Below are positions 23,411-38,100 of a stretch of DNA of 64,000 nt, one piece after another. The translations under genes were made by a program, and so were the position numbers. The notes beneath the pieces are model-generated. The model was not told where the DNA came from, ran no database searches, and was given only the letters and a program-made list of their open reading frames with translations. Position 1 is the stretch's first letter. Every line of letters begins with the position of its first letter. The stretch lies in NCBI RefSeq assembly GCF_010389155.1, contig NC_057768.1:39225633-39289632 (forward strand), read 5' to 3'. This stretch comes from Erigeron canadensis (lineage: Eukaryota > Streptophyta > Magnoliopsida > Asterales > Asteraceae).

Positions 23411-24250
23411 TCGTAAATCTTAAAATTTCAATCTAATTCACGTAACATTACAACTTTCAGATTGATACACATACCTTAATAAATAATAGGTACCGGTTTT
23501 TGATGTCTAAGTTAAGGCCTAAAAGCCAACAATACAACATGATCCAACGAACCAGATACCATCGAATTAAGTAAGACAATATAGGAAGAAATTCGTATAT
23601 TATTAGATGTAATACTTTAAACTTGTTTTTTTTTCTTCAAATTAATATACAGATAAAACTCATATAATATGCATTAAAATAATATTTAAAGACTTGTTTG
23701 TAGTAGTGTTGCCTATATGGGCATTTATATTTATTTCTTCTACTGAAATGCCTATATTTATAGTCTAAAAGGGTCCAAAACGTATAGAAAATTGACGAAT
23801 GCATTAAAAGGAGGCGGCAATGAATTGAAGATGGGGATGGGCCGTATGGTAGCCTAGGCGGCCTGTGATAAAAGATACTGTAGATAGGAAATTAATCTCG
23901 AGTTTCACGAGCCGCTTGGGTGTCTGCAGATATCCGGGCAGCGATTGGACACTTGGGACATGTAGAATCCGGCCATCAGGCCTTGAGTATCTAATGATTG
24001 ATTTTTTCCCAACTCACTTTTATCCTATCTTTACTCCTCTGCTTCTCCAACATACTTACCGTTTAACTTATACCGTATGGATGTCTGCACAATGCGATAA
24101 TGATGGTGATAAAAACAAATATAATGTCTTTTGAATTTAATATATATGATGATGATATGTGCTAGTATATTGTAACAATTCATTAACATATTGCTTAAGT
24201 TGTCAATAATGAAAGATCTTAGCAAGTGCTATATAAGACGTGAGGAATAG
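23411..24250. other. Intergenic, no gene seen
   Basis: A GC-richer patch at 23800-23990 contains no frame with family likeness; the rest is AT-rich. Confidence 0.35.
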
Positions 24251-24544
24251 CCTATTAGATTTTGTTTTTTTCGGCCGTAATGCTCAGGAACGCCCCCGGA
24301 ACACCCCACTTCGGTCCCGGAGTTGTTCCGCCTCATTAATTTGCGTGACCAGTGACTTTTGGAACGCGTCGGAAGGTTTGGACTTTTGTGGCCATATGGT
24401 CGTTTGACTGCCTCGTAGAAGGTAAAAAAAAAACATAATTTATTTTTTTTAAACCATATATATACATATTTATATTTATACATATACAAATTTAGATCTA
24501 TCTCTTTCTCTATCTATCTATAATCTATATCTTCTTCTATCTTA

Positions 24545-24798
24545 AAAAAAAAAACATATCACAATTCCACCATTACAAACGAAAATGTTTCCCAACCAAT
24601 GCGGAATTTGCAAGAAGTAGACAAGCAACGCCAAAAGATCGAACTGCATAAGCTTCAACTCAAGACAAAAAAAACTACGAATCAAAGATATGAATCTCTT
24701 GGCTAAGAACTTGTCTCATTTCCCACCGAGCGAACGAATTGTTTTGGAGGAAATGAAACAAAAATTTCGCGCCGAATACGGATATGATAATGTCTAGT
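24545..24798 (+). pseudogene. Transposon-associated protein C-terminus, frameshifted
   Basis: Two overlapping frames read QRQKIELHKLQLKTKK and then KDMNLLAKNLSHF, PPSERIVLEEMKQKF, ending AEYGYDNV at TAG 24796-24798. This resembles the helical C-terminal part of the Myb/NAM-like accessory proteins of plant PIF/Harbinger transposons. Most of the protein is missing and a frame change is needed near 24675. The flanks (24250-24430 and 25005-25140) have GC-richer transposon-like sequence, but clear ends were not found. Confidence 0.4.
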
Positions 24799-25149
24799 TT
24801 TAGTTTGTTTTATTGTCAACTTTTAGTTTTTTTACTTTTTATTGAGTACTTTTAGTTTAAATTTTTATTGTATTTTTAGCTTAAATTATTATTAACTAGT
24901 TTTGAATGAAATTAACTTTTATTTAAGAAATATAAACTTTATTCTATAATATAAATACTATATATAATAACATTTAGAAATTAAAAAGAAAAAAGAAAAC
25001 AAATGCCTTAAGGGCATTCCCTCACCCCAAGGGAATGGGTGGAATGCCCCTCATGATTGGGGAATGCCACATTTCATGTTTTTATTGGACATGAGATATT
25101 CCCATGAGGGACTCGCATTAGTCTAAGGGCTTCAACTTTAAATGGGCCC

Positions 25150-28100
25150 CTGATTTTTAAAAATGGTCAATTATATATTAGTATTAACAAATATTAACAA
25201 ATATTATAAAATTAATATTTTAGAGATTTATGGATATTAAAAATAAGATTTATTGCATAGAGTTGTTGACGATTCCGGTAACCCAATAACTATGATCGCC
25301 ATGTCACAATTGAGGCTTAATGGATCAGAAATGGTAGAAATTGAGAATGATAGATATTATTGTTATAACCTTTTTTTTACACCTATAGCAATTATTGTTA
25401 ATCGTTATATAAGTTGATCTTGCACACGGACTTTAAATTTCACTTGCCGGCCCTGTTTTGCATACGGACTTTAAATCTTAGTTCCCAATATGCATGAGCA
25501 TGATATTACAATTGAAAATGAACTAAATGAGAATCTCTTGTGTTAATTGAAAATGTTTAGTTACTGCCCTCAACTTTCATATTTTTTCTTCACATAAACT
25601 ATGTTCATCAAACTTTGTCACGATATTCTATTTCACATAACCATTGCCATTGGGGCATGACTTAGATTATCATTGCAATCAGTCTTGAAGTTGTACCAAT
25701 ATGCATTCTTAGCCTTCCTATACCCGCTAGTTGAATGCATGCTACGAAAAAAAAAAAAAAAAAAGACTTTAGTCTAATATATCAACAGTTTACTTAACTT
25801 CTCAACACAACCCTTTGATGATTGTTAGTATATGTTGTTGAACTTTTTAACGTTAAACTTAAAACTAGTACAGAAAGTAGTCCTGATTCTATGACGTCAA
25901 AATGGGCGTACAAATGATGTAGTTAGCCGTAGAAAATACTAAACCGACGGCTAGGATTAAATGGCGTGTAGCGCCGTGTTTGGCAGGTTAATGTAGCATT
26001 GCAGCAGTAAAGTTTTCTTTTCGCAACTTTTGGGTTTTCAACAAGTAGGTCCCTTTTACTTTATTAAAAGTCCAACTTCCACCCTAAAAGTCAACTATCA
26101 TAATAAAACCAACTCAATCAATCATAGGATATAAATAGGATACCATAAATAATAAATTATACTAAAAACTTTTTTTTTTTAATTTTTTCTTTGATTTTTT
26201 TTCACATGACATCATCTAATATTTAAGAGAACATTTAAGCTATTTTGTTATGAGGTTTAATCATTTCCCTCATATAAAACATAATATAATTTTTAAAAAA
26301 TAATAGATTTTTTGAAAAGATTAGCCTATTAATCTTTTAAAATTGAAACATATTATAATTCGTTCGAATTCTAATTCATTTAGATTTGACAAAACAATAT
26401 TTTATGAACCCATGGTTTTATATTGCTAGAAAACAAAAGTAATATAAGTATCAAAAGGATTTATCTTTAAAAGACGGAAAAAGAAGAGAAGAAAAACTAC
26501 AAGTTGAAAGTCCCACCCAAGCCAAAGCCCCATGCCCACTCACTCAATAAAAGTGGGCTTTCTAAACCCGAAACGCTTGCAAATGCACGCTGTTATGAAA
26601 TCTAACACTATGCTTTTTTAATATCCTTTTATTCATGGCTATAAAATAGCTAAGTTAACTTGTTAATTACTTTGTTAGGATAAACAATCATTTTATTTTT
26701 GATGGTAGATACATTATCATTATCATCTAAAATATACTATAGTAGAAAAAGTTTTTAGTATTAAAACTCACAATTGTATTGCATATGCATCAATATTGAA
26801 TTCATTTCCATGTAAGAGCACCTCTAATATATTCATTAAAATCTTGTAATTAATGTTATGTTATAAAAATAACATCATTGCATATAAATTAAGTGATCTT
26901 CCACGTATTTCACAAAAGATATTGAAAAATTGTACTCGTATCAAATAACTATTTGATTATGTACACAGTAAAACTTACCTAATGTTATTTCATAATTATA
27001 CTAACTTAAATGGAATGTCTTAGAGATTAACTATATTATGGTATTAGATAGTTTTAGTATTTAATTAAAATAATAAATAATTGAAAGAAAAATGTTAACT
27101 TGCCTGTTGTTAGTGTGAATAAAATAATTATATATTTTATATTAAAAGTTTACGCCTTAAGCTTTAAAAGATCTCAATGTTAAAGTTCGTCCATTAATTA
27201 CCTAACACGTCATTTAAAAAAAAAAAACAAAAAAAAAAACTGCTTTTTAGTTTTATTCGTGTTAATAACAACTCATAGCAAAAACCATAGTTGAATACTT
27301 CTTACCGATCGACAAACAGTCGAGACTAATTCCCTTAATTCGATCAGTCAAATTAACTACGAATTATATTATCCAAACTCACTAGCTACGAGAAGCCTAT
27401 AAAAGAAAATTAACTATGTAGACATTCTAAAGTGTGTATCGGAGAATAAAAGCCGCTTCCGATGCACGTATATGGTTTAATCTAACCCTTTCTTAAACCT
27501 ATAAAAATTAAGTATCTCGAAGAACTCCAAAAGTTATTTTCTTTAAATAAAAATTAACTATTTCACCTTTATATATAGAACATCTAATCTCCCTCATTTC
27601 TCTCATTCACTTCCCCCCCTATAAACCCACCTCATTCACCTGCCTTTGTAGCATGTTTAACCACCCTTCCTCTCCATTTTAATTAACCTTTTACTATTAT
27701 TACCAACACCACTATAAATAAAGCAATGTGTCTTAGTGGTGGTAGTCACCGGAACTTGTCCGGAGAGTCCGATGAGGGAGGCGGTCGGCGGGGACGGCGG
27801 CGCAACAAAAGTGTGCCAATTTTTCTTCATTGAAAATTGAAAACAATATGCATGCATGACACCAAAAAAACAACAAAAGCATTGCAATAAAATTTCTTCT
27901 CCTAAGTTCTGTTTTTCTTCATATGATTTGAACATTAAGTTAAAATGAAGAAGGGCAAAAATGGAAGAATGATATTTTATTGCATTTGCTTTGAGGAAAT
28001 GAGGCCAACGGTCCGATATTATTTACCGATATAGTTTACTATATAATGACCTTTTTACCCCTTATATATTAGTTAATGTTTTGTACTTTGTAACATGGGG

Positions 28101-28900
28101 ATGTAAGAGATGCATACTGGTTGACATTATAAGGTTTGTTATCTGGGGTTGTTTTGTTTGTGGTTTTTTATTTTGTTACTACCGGGATACTAGCTAGGTA
28201 TGCATCGCTTACAACATCATGTATGATTACTTTTGTTATGTCACGAAATATAAAAGATTTGATCTTGTTAGTATTTGTGTTTGTTTGTTATATCTTTGTT
28301 TATACAAACGTTTTTGTTTGTTAAGTTGATCTACTAACGTAATTGTAAAAATGGGTTTGTGTTACTGTTTTGGAGTAACTCCAGATTTTTACAAACAAAT
28401 GAGAAAGTTAAAATAAGATAGTGCAATTTTATTTTTTTCAAGAGACTTTGTCAAGGACATACGAGTATTTGTGAAGCAGCTGTAGTTACAAACTAGGAGA
28501 CTTTAAGGTGTACAATAGGATTTGAATGTTAGTTTCAGATTAGACAAGAATCAACTATGTTACTTCAAAAATGAAACTAAACTTACTCCACCAAACATGG
28601 ATAAAGTAAGATGTATGTTTTGCGGCCGGAGTCCGCCGAAACCATTAAAAATATTTGATTTTTCTTATTATTAAGTGTGATCTTAAAAAACCTGTCAACA
28701 AAAAGTGTGAATCTTAAAACAATAGCACAATCTTTCGTTATATCTTCTAAAAATACATTGCCTTATTTCGTTGATAACTCATTAAAGTACCAAAAAAAAA
28801 GAACTTAAAATGAAGGTTGAAAACTATGAACCAATTATTGTATAATTAAATCAGCATACATTCAGAATTTCAAATGAGACAACAAAATGCATCGTAAGTA
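25150..28900. other. Gene-poor AT-rich intergenic region
   Basis: No gene was supported over this stretch. The only GC-richer island is 27720-27820; on the minus strand it lies in a 92-codon frame (27935-27657) with a proline/threonine-rich middle that I cannot assign to a family. Homopolymer runs occur at 25746-25764 and 27210-27240. Confidence 0.4.
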
Positions 28901-29001
28901 AATAAATTAAAAGCTACAATGACAACGAATTAACCGCAAGTGCACCGGAAGAATCGACGAGGAATCTAGACTAGAGAGAAATATAGAACATCAAATCGTG
29001 A

Positions 29002-29470
29002 ATGAAAAATAAAAAGCATGAGGAGAATGATCAACTCGATATGTTAGAAGGTGCAAAACTAATAGGGGTCGGAGCTGCTACAATTGCTTCAGCGGGAGCT
29101 GCTATCGGTATTGGAAACGTCGATCTCGAAAGGCGAGAGGCTTTCATAAAGACGTATAATAAACGAGGGTCGAGAGAGGCTTATTGCACGATCCGCCCAA
29201 CCCAGCTAAGCTAATAAATGTTGCATAAGATAAGAGAGTGGGAGGTCGGCCTCCGCCCATCTGGAGGTGCACACCCATTTATGAACAGGCTACAAAGTTT
29301 GTTACAATGTTATTCGGGTATATTATGTTTGGTATATTATGTGTGCTCCGCAAGATAGTCAGAAATCCGATCCGAATAAAAAAAATAAAAAGCAGTTTCA
29401 TTATGGTAGTATACCAGCCACCTGAAGTTCCAATAAGAGCAAAAGGTAGAGTAATGATAAATCCAAAGTA
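29002..29470 (+). pseudogene. atp9: Mitochondrial atp9-derived mosaic fragment
   Basis: From 29041, the frame reads [20 protein letters not shown] followed by AIGIGNV, the first third of plant mitochondrial ATP synthase subunit 9 (membrane c-ring). The residue in TIASAG is serine, the unedited genomic form in plants. After GNV (about 29121) the sequence changes to an unrelated basic stretch ([16 protein letters not shown]) and stops at 29214. Further on, about 29283-29345, another frame gives FVTMLFGYIMFGIL, reminiscent of the later atp9 segment KQLFGYAILGF. This is a decayed or rearranged mitochondrial piece, without a functional c subunit. Confidence 0.65.
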
Positions 29471-30380
29471 CTAAAAAAAAAAAAAATCAAGTTTAGTGAA
29501 GCAGCATGAAAAAATCAAGGGGTGGTGTATGAAAGTATTAAAAAAATAAATAAATAAATAAATTAAAATAAAAATCCAAAGTAGATATATTCTGCAACAC
29601 AAATCAAATTTCAGTTTACATGGCAATGGTGCCTACAATTTGAAGAAGGGGGAGATAGGGGTATCTTTTCTTTGCTATTTCAAGACAAAAAATAAAAAGA
29701 AAGATGACAGACTGGTAGCAGTAGTGAAGGGACGTATTGCTGGAATTAAAGTTTAGTGAAGAAAAAGTAGACTTGACAATGCTCCTGTTGCTGTTCCCAC
29801 TCTGATCCTGAAGTCTACATAGCATATATATGCACACTGACCTAAATTGATTTACTCTCTCTCTCTCTCGGTTTTATGTGTGCAAATTTATCCTTGTGGC
29901 GACCGAATTGGACCCGCGACAACCATGGACTACCCGAAAAGCAAGTGGTCATCTTGGATTGTTAGCACGTAAAAGGGATGAGATACCTATGTTAACGAAG
30001 ATAATAAAAACATTGCAACTTAATATATCTTCGGGTTTAAATTATGGTAATGACTAGTTATGTTCTCATATTTAACCAAGTAACGTGTTAGTAATTGTAA
30101 GAACCAAGTTAGCCGTTGCTGAATAATTTTTACATAATCAATGCATACGATAATAAACCCATTATAACTTGTAACATTCAACCTACATATTTTTTTTTCA
30201 ACTTCGTTCGTCACTATGTTCTTTCAAAAGGCAGCAAGCAAGCGAGAAGGAATCTTTCAAAGGCAAAGCATGCTTCAATGAGCACTAAGACAACCGCTCA
30301 TGTTTACTTCTAATGTGTACGGTACCCAATTCTGTTGCTCTCGGGAGTCTATTTGGGATTTTTAGCTGTATAGCATAAAT
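29471..30380. other. Intergenic, no gene seen
   Basis: AT-rich with an A-run near 29474 and a CT run at 29856-29868. No supported gene. Confidence 0.4.
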
Positions 30381-30383
30381 TAA

Positions 30384-31605
30384 GGAGGTGTTTGGTTCAC
30401 ATAATGTTTTTGAACGAATTGGAATCTGTCAAAGGAATTATAATTTGCATTTGTTTGGTTGGCCGGAATCAAATGAAATGGAATTCATAGTATAAATAAT
30501 AATAATATAATTAATAAATATATTTTATAATAATTTTTTTAAAAAGTTATAAATGTGTATAAAATATTATTAATTTTTATATAATAATAAAAAATATTAT
30601 AATATAATAATTAAAATATAAAATTTTTAGAATCTAACATTATTATTTTATAAAATAAATAACTATTTATTAATTAATTATTTTATATAAAATAAAAATA
30701 AACTTTTATAAAATAGATGTAAATTTATAAAAAATATTGACTTATTGCTGAATAATAATAAATATTAATTTTATAATATTAATAAATAATAATAATACTA
30801 TTGTATATTAATTATTTTAATAACATTATACTAATTAATACTATTAAAAATAATAATAAGTATTATCATTGTTATTAAATTATTGTATTATTTAAATCAA
30901 TAATTATTATTGTTATAACAATACTTATGATAATTATAACTAATAACTAATTATTATTATTTTTATTATATTATTATATTAATTGTATTAATAATTGTTA
31001 TTTATATTAATAGTAATTATTTTTTTGTGATAATATTAATTATTATAAATATTAGTAGTAACTGCTATTTAATTATTTAAATTAATATAATAATAATAAT
31101 AGTAATAATAACTAATAATAATTATTTAAATTAATATAACAATAATAGTAATAATAATTAGTATTATTTAATTATTTAAAAGAATAATAATATTAATTGA
31201 TATTTTTATATTATTATATAATATAAATAATAATAATAACTATTACTATAATTTAATACTTCGTACAATAATAATAATAACTAATTATTACTATTATTAT
31301 TTATTATTATTATAAATAATAGTAATAGAAATATATAATATCTATTAAATAAAACATAATAATAATTTTAGAAGTGTTAAATTGTGAATTCTATTGGAAT
31401 TTAAAACTTTCCGCCCAATTTGCCAAATGAATCTTGAATTCCTTAATTTGATGGAATTTAAAGGATTCCAATTCCAATTACTTACGAACCAAACAAGTCA
31501 TGGAATGAAATTCGAATTCTATTCTGTCAACCAAACAGGATATGGAATGGAATTCAGATTCCAATTCCTTCGAATTCTTACGAATTCTACGAACCAAACA
31601 CCCCC
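30384..31605. mobile_element. 1.2-kb PIF/Harbinger-type MITE with an extremely AT-rich core
   Basis: The ends GGAGGTGTTTGGTTC (left) and GAACCAAACACCCCC (right) are inverted repeats with one mismatch. TAA flanks both sides (30381-30383 and 31606-31608), the 3-bp duplication of Harbinger/Tourist elements. The outer about 110 bases on the left and 220 on the right are rich in GGAATTC and CCAATTCC words. The middle (about 30495-31370) is nearly pure A and T made of TAA/ATT repeats. Confidence 0.82.
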
Positions 31606-31609
31606 TAAG

Positions 31610-32169
31610 TATTCAACCTTTACAACGATATAAAAACGGCAATATTCTTTCGGGGAAAAAAAACCACAATACATAAGAACATGATAATCTGGTTACGTTA
31701 TGGTTCACTGAATGAACTCCATTGGGTTCTTTATTAAAATACAATAAATATAGTTCAAAAAATTAAATTATAATGCTCTTAAACTAAATATCTTTTTCAG
31801 AAGTCGTAATTTACAAAGATCCTAAGACAACAAGCATAAATACTTCAAATGTCTAAACCATCCACATAGCCTTAAGGCACTATGATACAACCCAAAACAC
31901 ACGAGCTTCCATAACATATATGAAATCGACACAACACTCATTGCTACCTATAAATAACAGATTCATCATGTCACATAAATGGAAAGAAAATAAATGTAGC
32001 CAGGTTATAACAAACAACTTTTCATCACCATAACGCATGATCAGAAATAACTTAAAGGTCAAAACTGAGGTCATGCTTAGGATTCGACTACCATGACTTG
32101 GTCTTCATAAAGGATCTACATGTACACTGATCTACGAGCACAGCATAAGCAAAGTGATTCCTCATCCAA
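31610..32169. other. 3' flank of the dioxygenase gene
   Basis: Presumed 3' untranslated region and flank of the minus-strand gene ending at 32170. No other feature seen. Confidence 0.4.
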
Positions 32170-35100
32170 TCAAGAAGCAGCTTCTCCTTGACTGCCGAAT
32201 AGCTCCTGCAAAATGGCAACAAAAATATTTTGACCATTTTCTTCTTATTAGATATATATATATTTTAAAGCGGGATTTTGGAAACATGAAAAAACAGCAG
32301 TACCCCTCTCTTTGCAAGTACAACCTGCTGAAGCCGTTCTCTCTTCACCCGTTGGCATTCCCCACACCAGCTTGTAAATTCCTTTTGGTGTTTTTTCAAC
32401 TCTCTAAACACAGAACTGCAAGAAAAAACAAAATATGCAGCGATAATAAGTGGGTTGACAAAATAACAGCCCATATAAAGCATCTTGTTTTATAAAGTAG
32501 TTGACTCCATATAACCATAGAGATCCAGTTTAACCACCACTACTGTTTTGTCGTACTCTCCGTATAAAAAGACCTTTATTTGGCTAAGAATACAGAAACT
32601 TACAAACTCATTCAGATCAAAATAATAAAAAGTTACGTAAATATAAGTATCAGAAACTGAGAAACGTCTGCCTCCCGCCTTTTGATGGCCAGAGTTATAT
32701 ACTTGTATAATTCTATTGCTGGAAAATATCCAGTGTGAAAATTGAAAGACTGGAAGTTGAAAAGAGGACAACCACTATAAAAGTTCAGAATGGAGTCAGA
32801 AATATCATAAAAATAGCTAATGTCCAAGGGAAATTTCATTATAATATTTAAACTTATGGGAACGTAAATAATAGACACGTCACACATGAGCATTTTATTG
32901 TTCAGCTCTATTGACATACATTAATTTAATCAATCTAACCATAGCAAAACTGCAAAGTAGAAAGAATAATATACCTTCTGCACCAAAGCAGTAAATTGAT
33001 TCTCTGGCCAGTTGTAGTAGCTCTCGCACCATGTCGATGGCGACCGCGATGAATAACTGCATGTCCAGGGACATGGGAGTACTCGAAGATTTCCTGTGAA
33101 TATATGTAGTTTCTGGTAAGGTTGCACCCAAACAACAACTGGTTCAAAAACAATGTTAATCTAGAGTTATAAGCAGGTGTTATTCGCCATGTTTTAGTTG
33201 TCTCAAATAGAGTATCTAAGCTTTGATTCACTCAACCCTCAAATTTGGACCCATTTACTTATGACTATAATTTGGGATTATACTCCATAGTAAATAGATT
33301 AAATGAGACAAACCAAAGAATAGCGTAAAAGAAACGTGTTGAACAGCTTAGTACTTAGCATTCACCTAAGTGTATTTTTTTTTATGCATAAAAGCTCTCA
33401 AATTACATTATCTAATTGAATTAGATATTGAAATAAAACAACCCCAGCAAGCATTTAACACGCTAGCTATTTATATACTATTAGAGTTGTAACCCACACA
33501 ATGCAAGGAGGAGGATAGTTTCTCAAAATTTTGAGATAAAAAAAAATCAATATTTTCAATGAAGAGATGTGGCTATGGGTGACAGCGCTTGGCTAAGCCA
33601 ACCGCCGGATTTGGATGGTGGTCGCGGTGGTGTTGTAAGAGAGGTTACCAACTATATGTTTGACTACTTAATAAATTATTGTTATTTTAATGTTGTTTTT
33701 GTTGAATATTAATGAAGTTACCATATAAACAATTGTTATGTGAAGGCTATGGAGTTTACTAATAATGTGTTTCACCACCTGCAGTTTGTAGCATTGATTT
33801 AAATCCCCTATTTGTTTATTAGCTTAAACTTCAAGGCTACCGAGTTGACTAATATAGCTAGTGCTTATGGCATAATTATCACACACACACAAAAAAAACT
33901 ATTAATGTTCAACAGGCGCTACAATCATTATCAAAAAAGTTATGCAAAATTTTTTGCCTGAAATTGTAGAAGATAGTCATATAAACACATATCCCATACC
34001 TCAGGATGTGATTCCGTATTCATGTGTTTATCACATCGCACGCCTCTAAAATACAACTCCCCACCAGAAAAATGCTTGCCCAAACAAACATTCAAGGTCA
34101 CCTCTGAATCATCTACATGGAACCCTATAAATGCAGAGGTATCAGATTTATAAACCAGCTACAATGTTTTTATACAAAGCTGAGAGTAACTGTACAGCTA
34201 CTACTTAATATATACATAATATAATTAGTTGCAACTTGCAAGCATATGAAAGAAATTGTAAGGCACCCTAATTATACATTATTTGAACAAAGAATGACAA
34301 ATAAACAAAAGTAAAACAAAATAGTTAGGATGACACTCCTTAAATGACCAGGCAGAAGCAGTGTTGTTAAAGGCGAGCGCCTCTTGCGCCTAGGCGCAAA
34401 AGGCGGGCGAGGCGCACCTCCAGCGCCTGAAACCCTAGGCCCAAGTCGACCATGAAAAAGGCGGTCAACAACGGTCAACTGTGGTGGTCAACGACGGTCA
34501 AAATGGTTTAATGGGTCAAGATTCATTCAAGATCCGGCCGAATCGTGGCTAGATCTAATGAGTGACCATAGTCGTTTAAGAAGATAAAAGAGGATAGTGA
34601 AAATATAAAATGGGGGGAAGAAAAAATTATGGTTTTTTTTATATATGTTTATAATAGTCTAATAATTTGAAGTTTTTGGTGGAAAAGTTATTTTTTGAAT
34701 GATATTTGGTTTTATAACTGATATCTGATTTTTTTTTACTATTATTTTTCACTATATATAAATATTTACTTAGTGCGCTTTTTTTTTCCCGGGCGTGCGC
34801 TTTTTTTGCGCCTCTCGCCTTCACCCTATTTGGGGTCTTTGCGCTTTGAGGTCGCCTTCGCTTTTGACAACTATGGGCAGAAGTAGAGTATTAATTTAAA
34901 ATGATAAAGAGGAAAATAGGCATTACATATGGATAGCACAACTAATTTTCATGAACACTGCTGGGGGAAGTAAGATAGCTAGACATTCTCACCGCACAAA
35001 AAAGAATTAACAGCTTTTGTGAATGTTGTGAATAGAATCAAGCAAGAATCCTACTTAGAATAATTCTACCGCAGTAAAGAACTCTGATGAGGCCATGTAT

Positions 35101-38100
35101 ACAAGAACTCTGAGAAATATTATAAAATAAGACGAAACTAGAAAAATAAAACATATAACAACCCCTACAAATCAGTCAAATTTGTTTATTATTGTTCCAT
35201 GACCTGCTCTTTTATATATAAAAAAAAGTGTAGGTTCACGACAGAGAGTAAGTAAAATAAGCAACATGATGACATCATTACATGAATCATTGTCGTTTTC
35301 TATACTGTGAAATGCTTGCATTACATGTCCAAGTTACCATTGATTCCAACACAACTCGGGAAATAAACTAGCATGATAGCATTGGCATCAATAAAAGGGG
35401 GCATCTACACACCAAGGGCACCAAGCATACTAATGATTTGTTTCATACAGCTACTGAAATAAATTTTGTACCCCCATGTTACTTTTGCCTCTAAGCATAT
35501 AATAGCTACAACCTTTATAATACCTCCATCTCAATATTATTGTCCAGCATACTATTTTTCGTCTCAAAATAAATTTCTACTACTGAAAATAGAAAGAAAC
35601 ATTAACAAAGATTCCAGTATTAAATTTAAATAAATTAGTATTACAAAAATCAAAGAAACATTATATAAATGACAAAAGGGTTAAACTGGCATTTTAGTAT
35701 AACAATAAGCTACATTAGTTACATTTTTCTTAGTCTGTGTATTTATGTTTAGTGGACAATAACTTTGAAACAAAGTACTATTTAGTCATACAAAAAAGAC
35801 CATAGATGGATCACATACAAGATTACAATACACAAATAGCCAGCTACATGTACAAACAATGCCAAAGAGTATGTGGCAGGAAAAAGGCATAAATATAAAT
35901 AACTGGCATACCCAATTCAATGTCTCTATTAAATGCATACTCAACAACAAATCCATGATGTGAATCAAGTGCATACCCTCCAACATCAGCAAAGAAAACT
36001 GCACAATCAAAATGTAGCGACTGATAATAATTTGATAGCATCATTCAGTCTTCAGAACAAACTTTTATCAGCATTTCGTAGATAATGCTTTGTAAAACTT
36101 ACTTTTTGAGATGTGCCGTATAAATTCATCCATTAACTTTTCCAGCATGGTTTCCATTCCAAAGTCATCAAGAACAGCACCGTACTTGTTCATTGTATTT
36201 GGCCGCATAACTCTGAATTTTGTTTCTTGAATCCACTTCTCAAAATTGTCTACCTAAGCAATCAGAACCTGATAAGAAAATATAAAAGCTAAACTACAAG
36301 AAAACTAGATTTAGCATGCCAGATACCATGTAACAATAACAGAGTTGAATGATACCTCAGCAAGCAACATTTCACAAAAACGAGGCTGCAGCATATTGAA
36401 TGTATAAATTCCTGGAGCAGGTTCAGACATGATACTTCTGATACTTGCTTCTCTGGTGTTATCGGAGGCCATGAACGCTTTTAAGAAGGATGGCACAAAG
36501 AAGGTTGTGGCATTCAATTGATATAAATCTCTATATAGGGGCTGAAAGCAAGAAATTGTATAGGCGCAAAGAAAATGAGTGACCAGTAATGTATAAAAAC
36601 ACAATAGTAAGAAAAGGTATACAGATAAAAGTAACTAACTAACTGATCTCTTATGATAAAATACATCTCCTGATAGAATGCTAAAAAAAAGAGCATACTC
36701 TTCTCTAATGCATCATAAGCATTCAACATTATACACAAGCCTTTATCTCTAAGAGAGAGCGGTAGACATTTATAAAGACTCAGAAACCACGGGGATCCCT
36801 TTTTAGATTTTAATGAATATAATTGCCTATAGAGTATAGACTGACATGTCTAACAATCATATCTTCAGATTAAGAAGCACATTTGGCCTTTTTTTAGTTT
36901 CGTCTATGAGACACGCATCAATCATACAAGATGTTATGAAAATCTGAAGGAAAATAGATCCTTCATCCTTTGCAAATTAAGCCTATCGATCTCATCAAAC
37001 TAATATATCTTCTCTTAACGCAGAATACTTATCCAACAAAACTACCAGTCACAAGAATCAAGCGGACCAGGGACGAGATATATACTCGTACAAAAGGACA
37101 CCTCAAATTTACCTGATAATTAGATACAATTCTCTGCCTGTATTCTCTGTGCTTTTGGATCTGTTAAAATGAAGTGATGAATAGACAATTAGCTATCACA
37201 ACAGATTTAATTGTGAAGTCTTTAAGAGACAAACTTAATATTTAAAAGAAAAAAGGTATTGTGCAAGCATACAGTATGTTTGAGAGCAGACACACAATGA
37301 TATGAACCTAAAATCATATATTTTGTAAATAATTGTACTGGAATAATTTATATATATTTTCAGAAATTAAACACACATATTAACTACATAATAGGAAATG
37401 TGGAAAATACAGAGTAAGGTAAGTAGATAGCTGAAGTTGTACCTTCAAAAAATCACTTCAATAACAAAAAAGAATTCCTTGATTAGATTATAGTAGTTTT
37501 TGCAATGAAGACAATTACATCAAGTTTCTAAATTTTCGTGAACACTAGAAAACTGGCCAAAACACACTGTGATCTGAATTTAAGACAATGTGTTTCTAAT
37601 TTTTAAGAGAAGGCCAACATCGCTCGGACCAGAAGAGAGTAGTCGAGCCATTCCTCCACTCTCTCTTGGCAATAGTTTACCTTTCTAATGTTCAGCCTTG
37701 ATGAATGGGAGAGGTAGCCGAATTAGGATATCACTACAGGCACGAACTGCGCAGGAAGTTATGATCCTAAAATGAACTAGAAAAATGAACCGCCCATTAC
37801 CAAATTAGACCCTTAGTTTAATTAACGTCGGCTTATCTGTCGGTCATGTTGGGTTTACCGCTCAGTTGAAAACTATGAAACAAGTCTGCAGTAGTTTAAA
37901 ACTGGAATTGGCACAATATCGTTTATTAGAATTGGACAATTGAGTGGTTGTACCAGCCAAAAGTCATCGTTTATTAGGCAATCCCCTTTTGTAATCGACT
38001 CAAGGAGGGATTTTCTTTATCTCTAAGCAAAAATGCAAATCATAAAAAATGAACTTCTTAATGTCATGGAACCCGGATGGCAAGAGGACTTCAGCAAGAA

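Noticed and set aside
27657..27935. A 92-codon minus-strand frame as a gene
   Set aside because: Only a short proline/threonine-rich middle looks coding; no family, splice or promoter support.
31394..31633. A 79-codon frame rich in FQF and NQT
   Set aside because: It is the GGAATTC-rich end of the Harbinger MITE read as protein.
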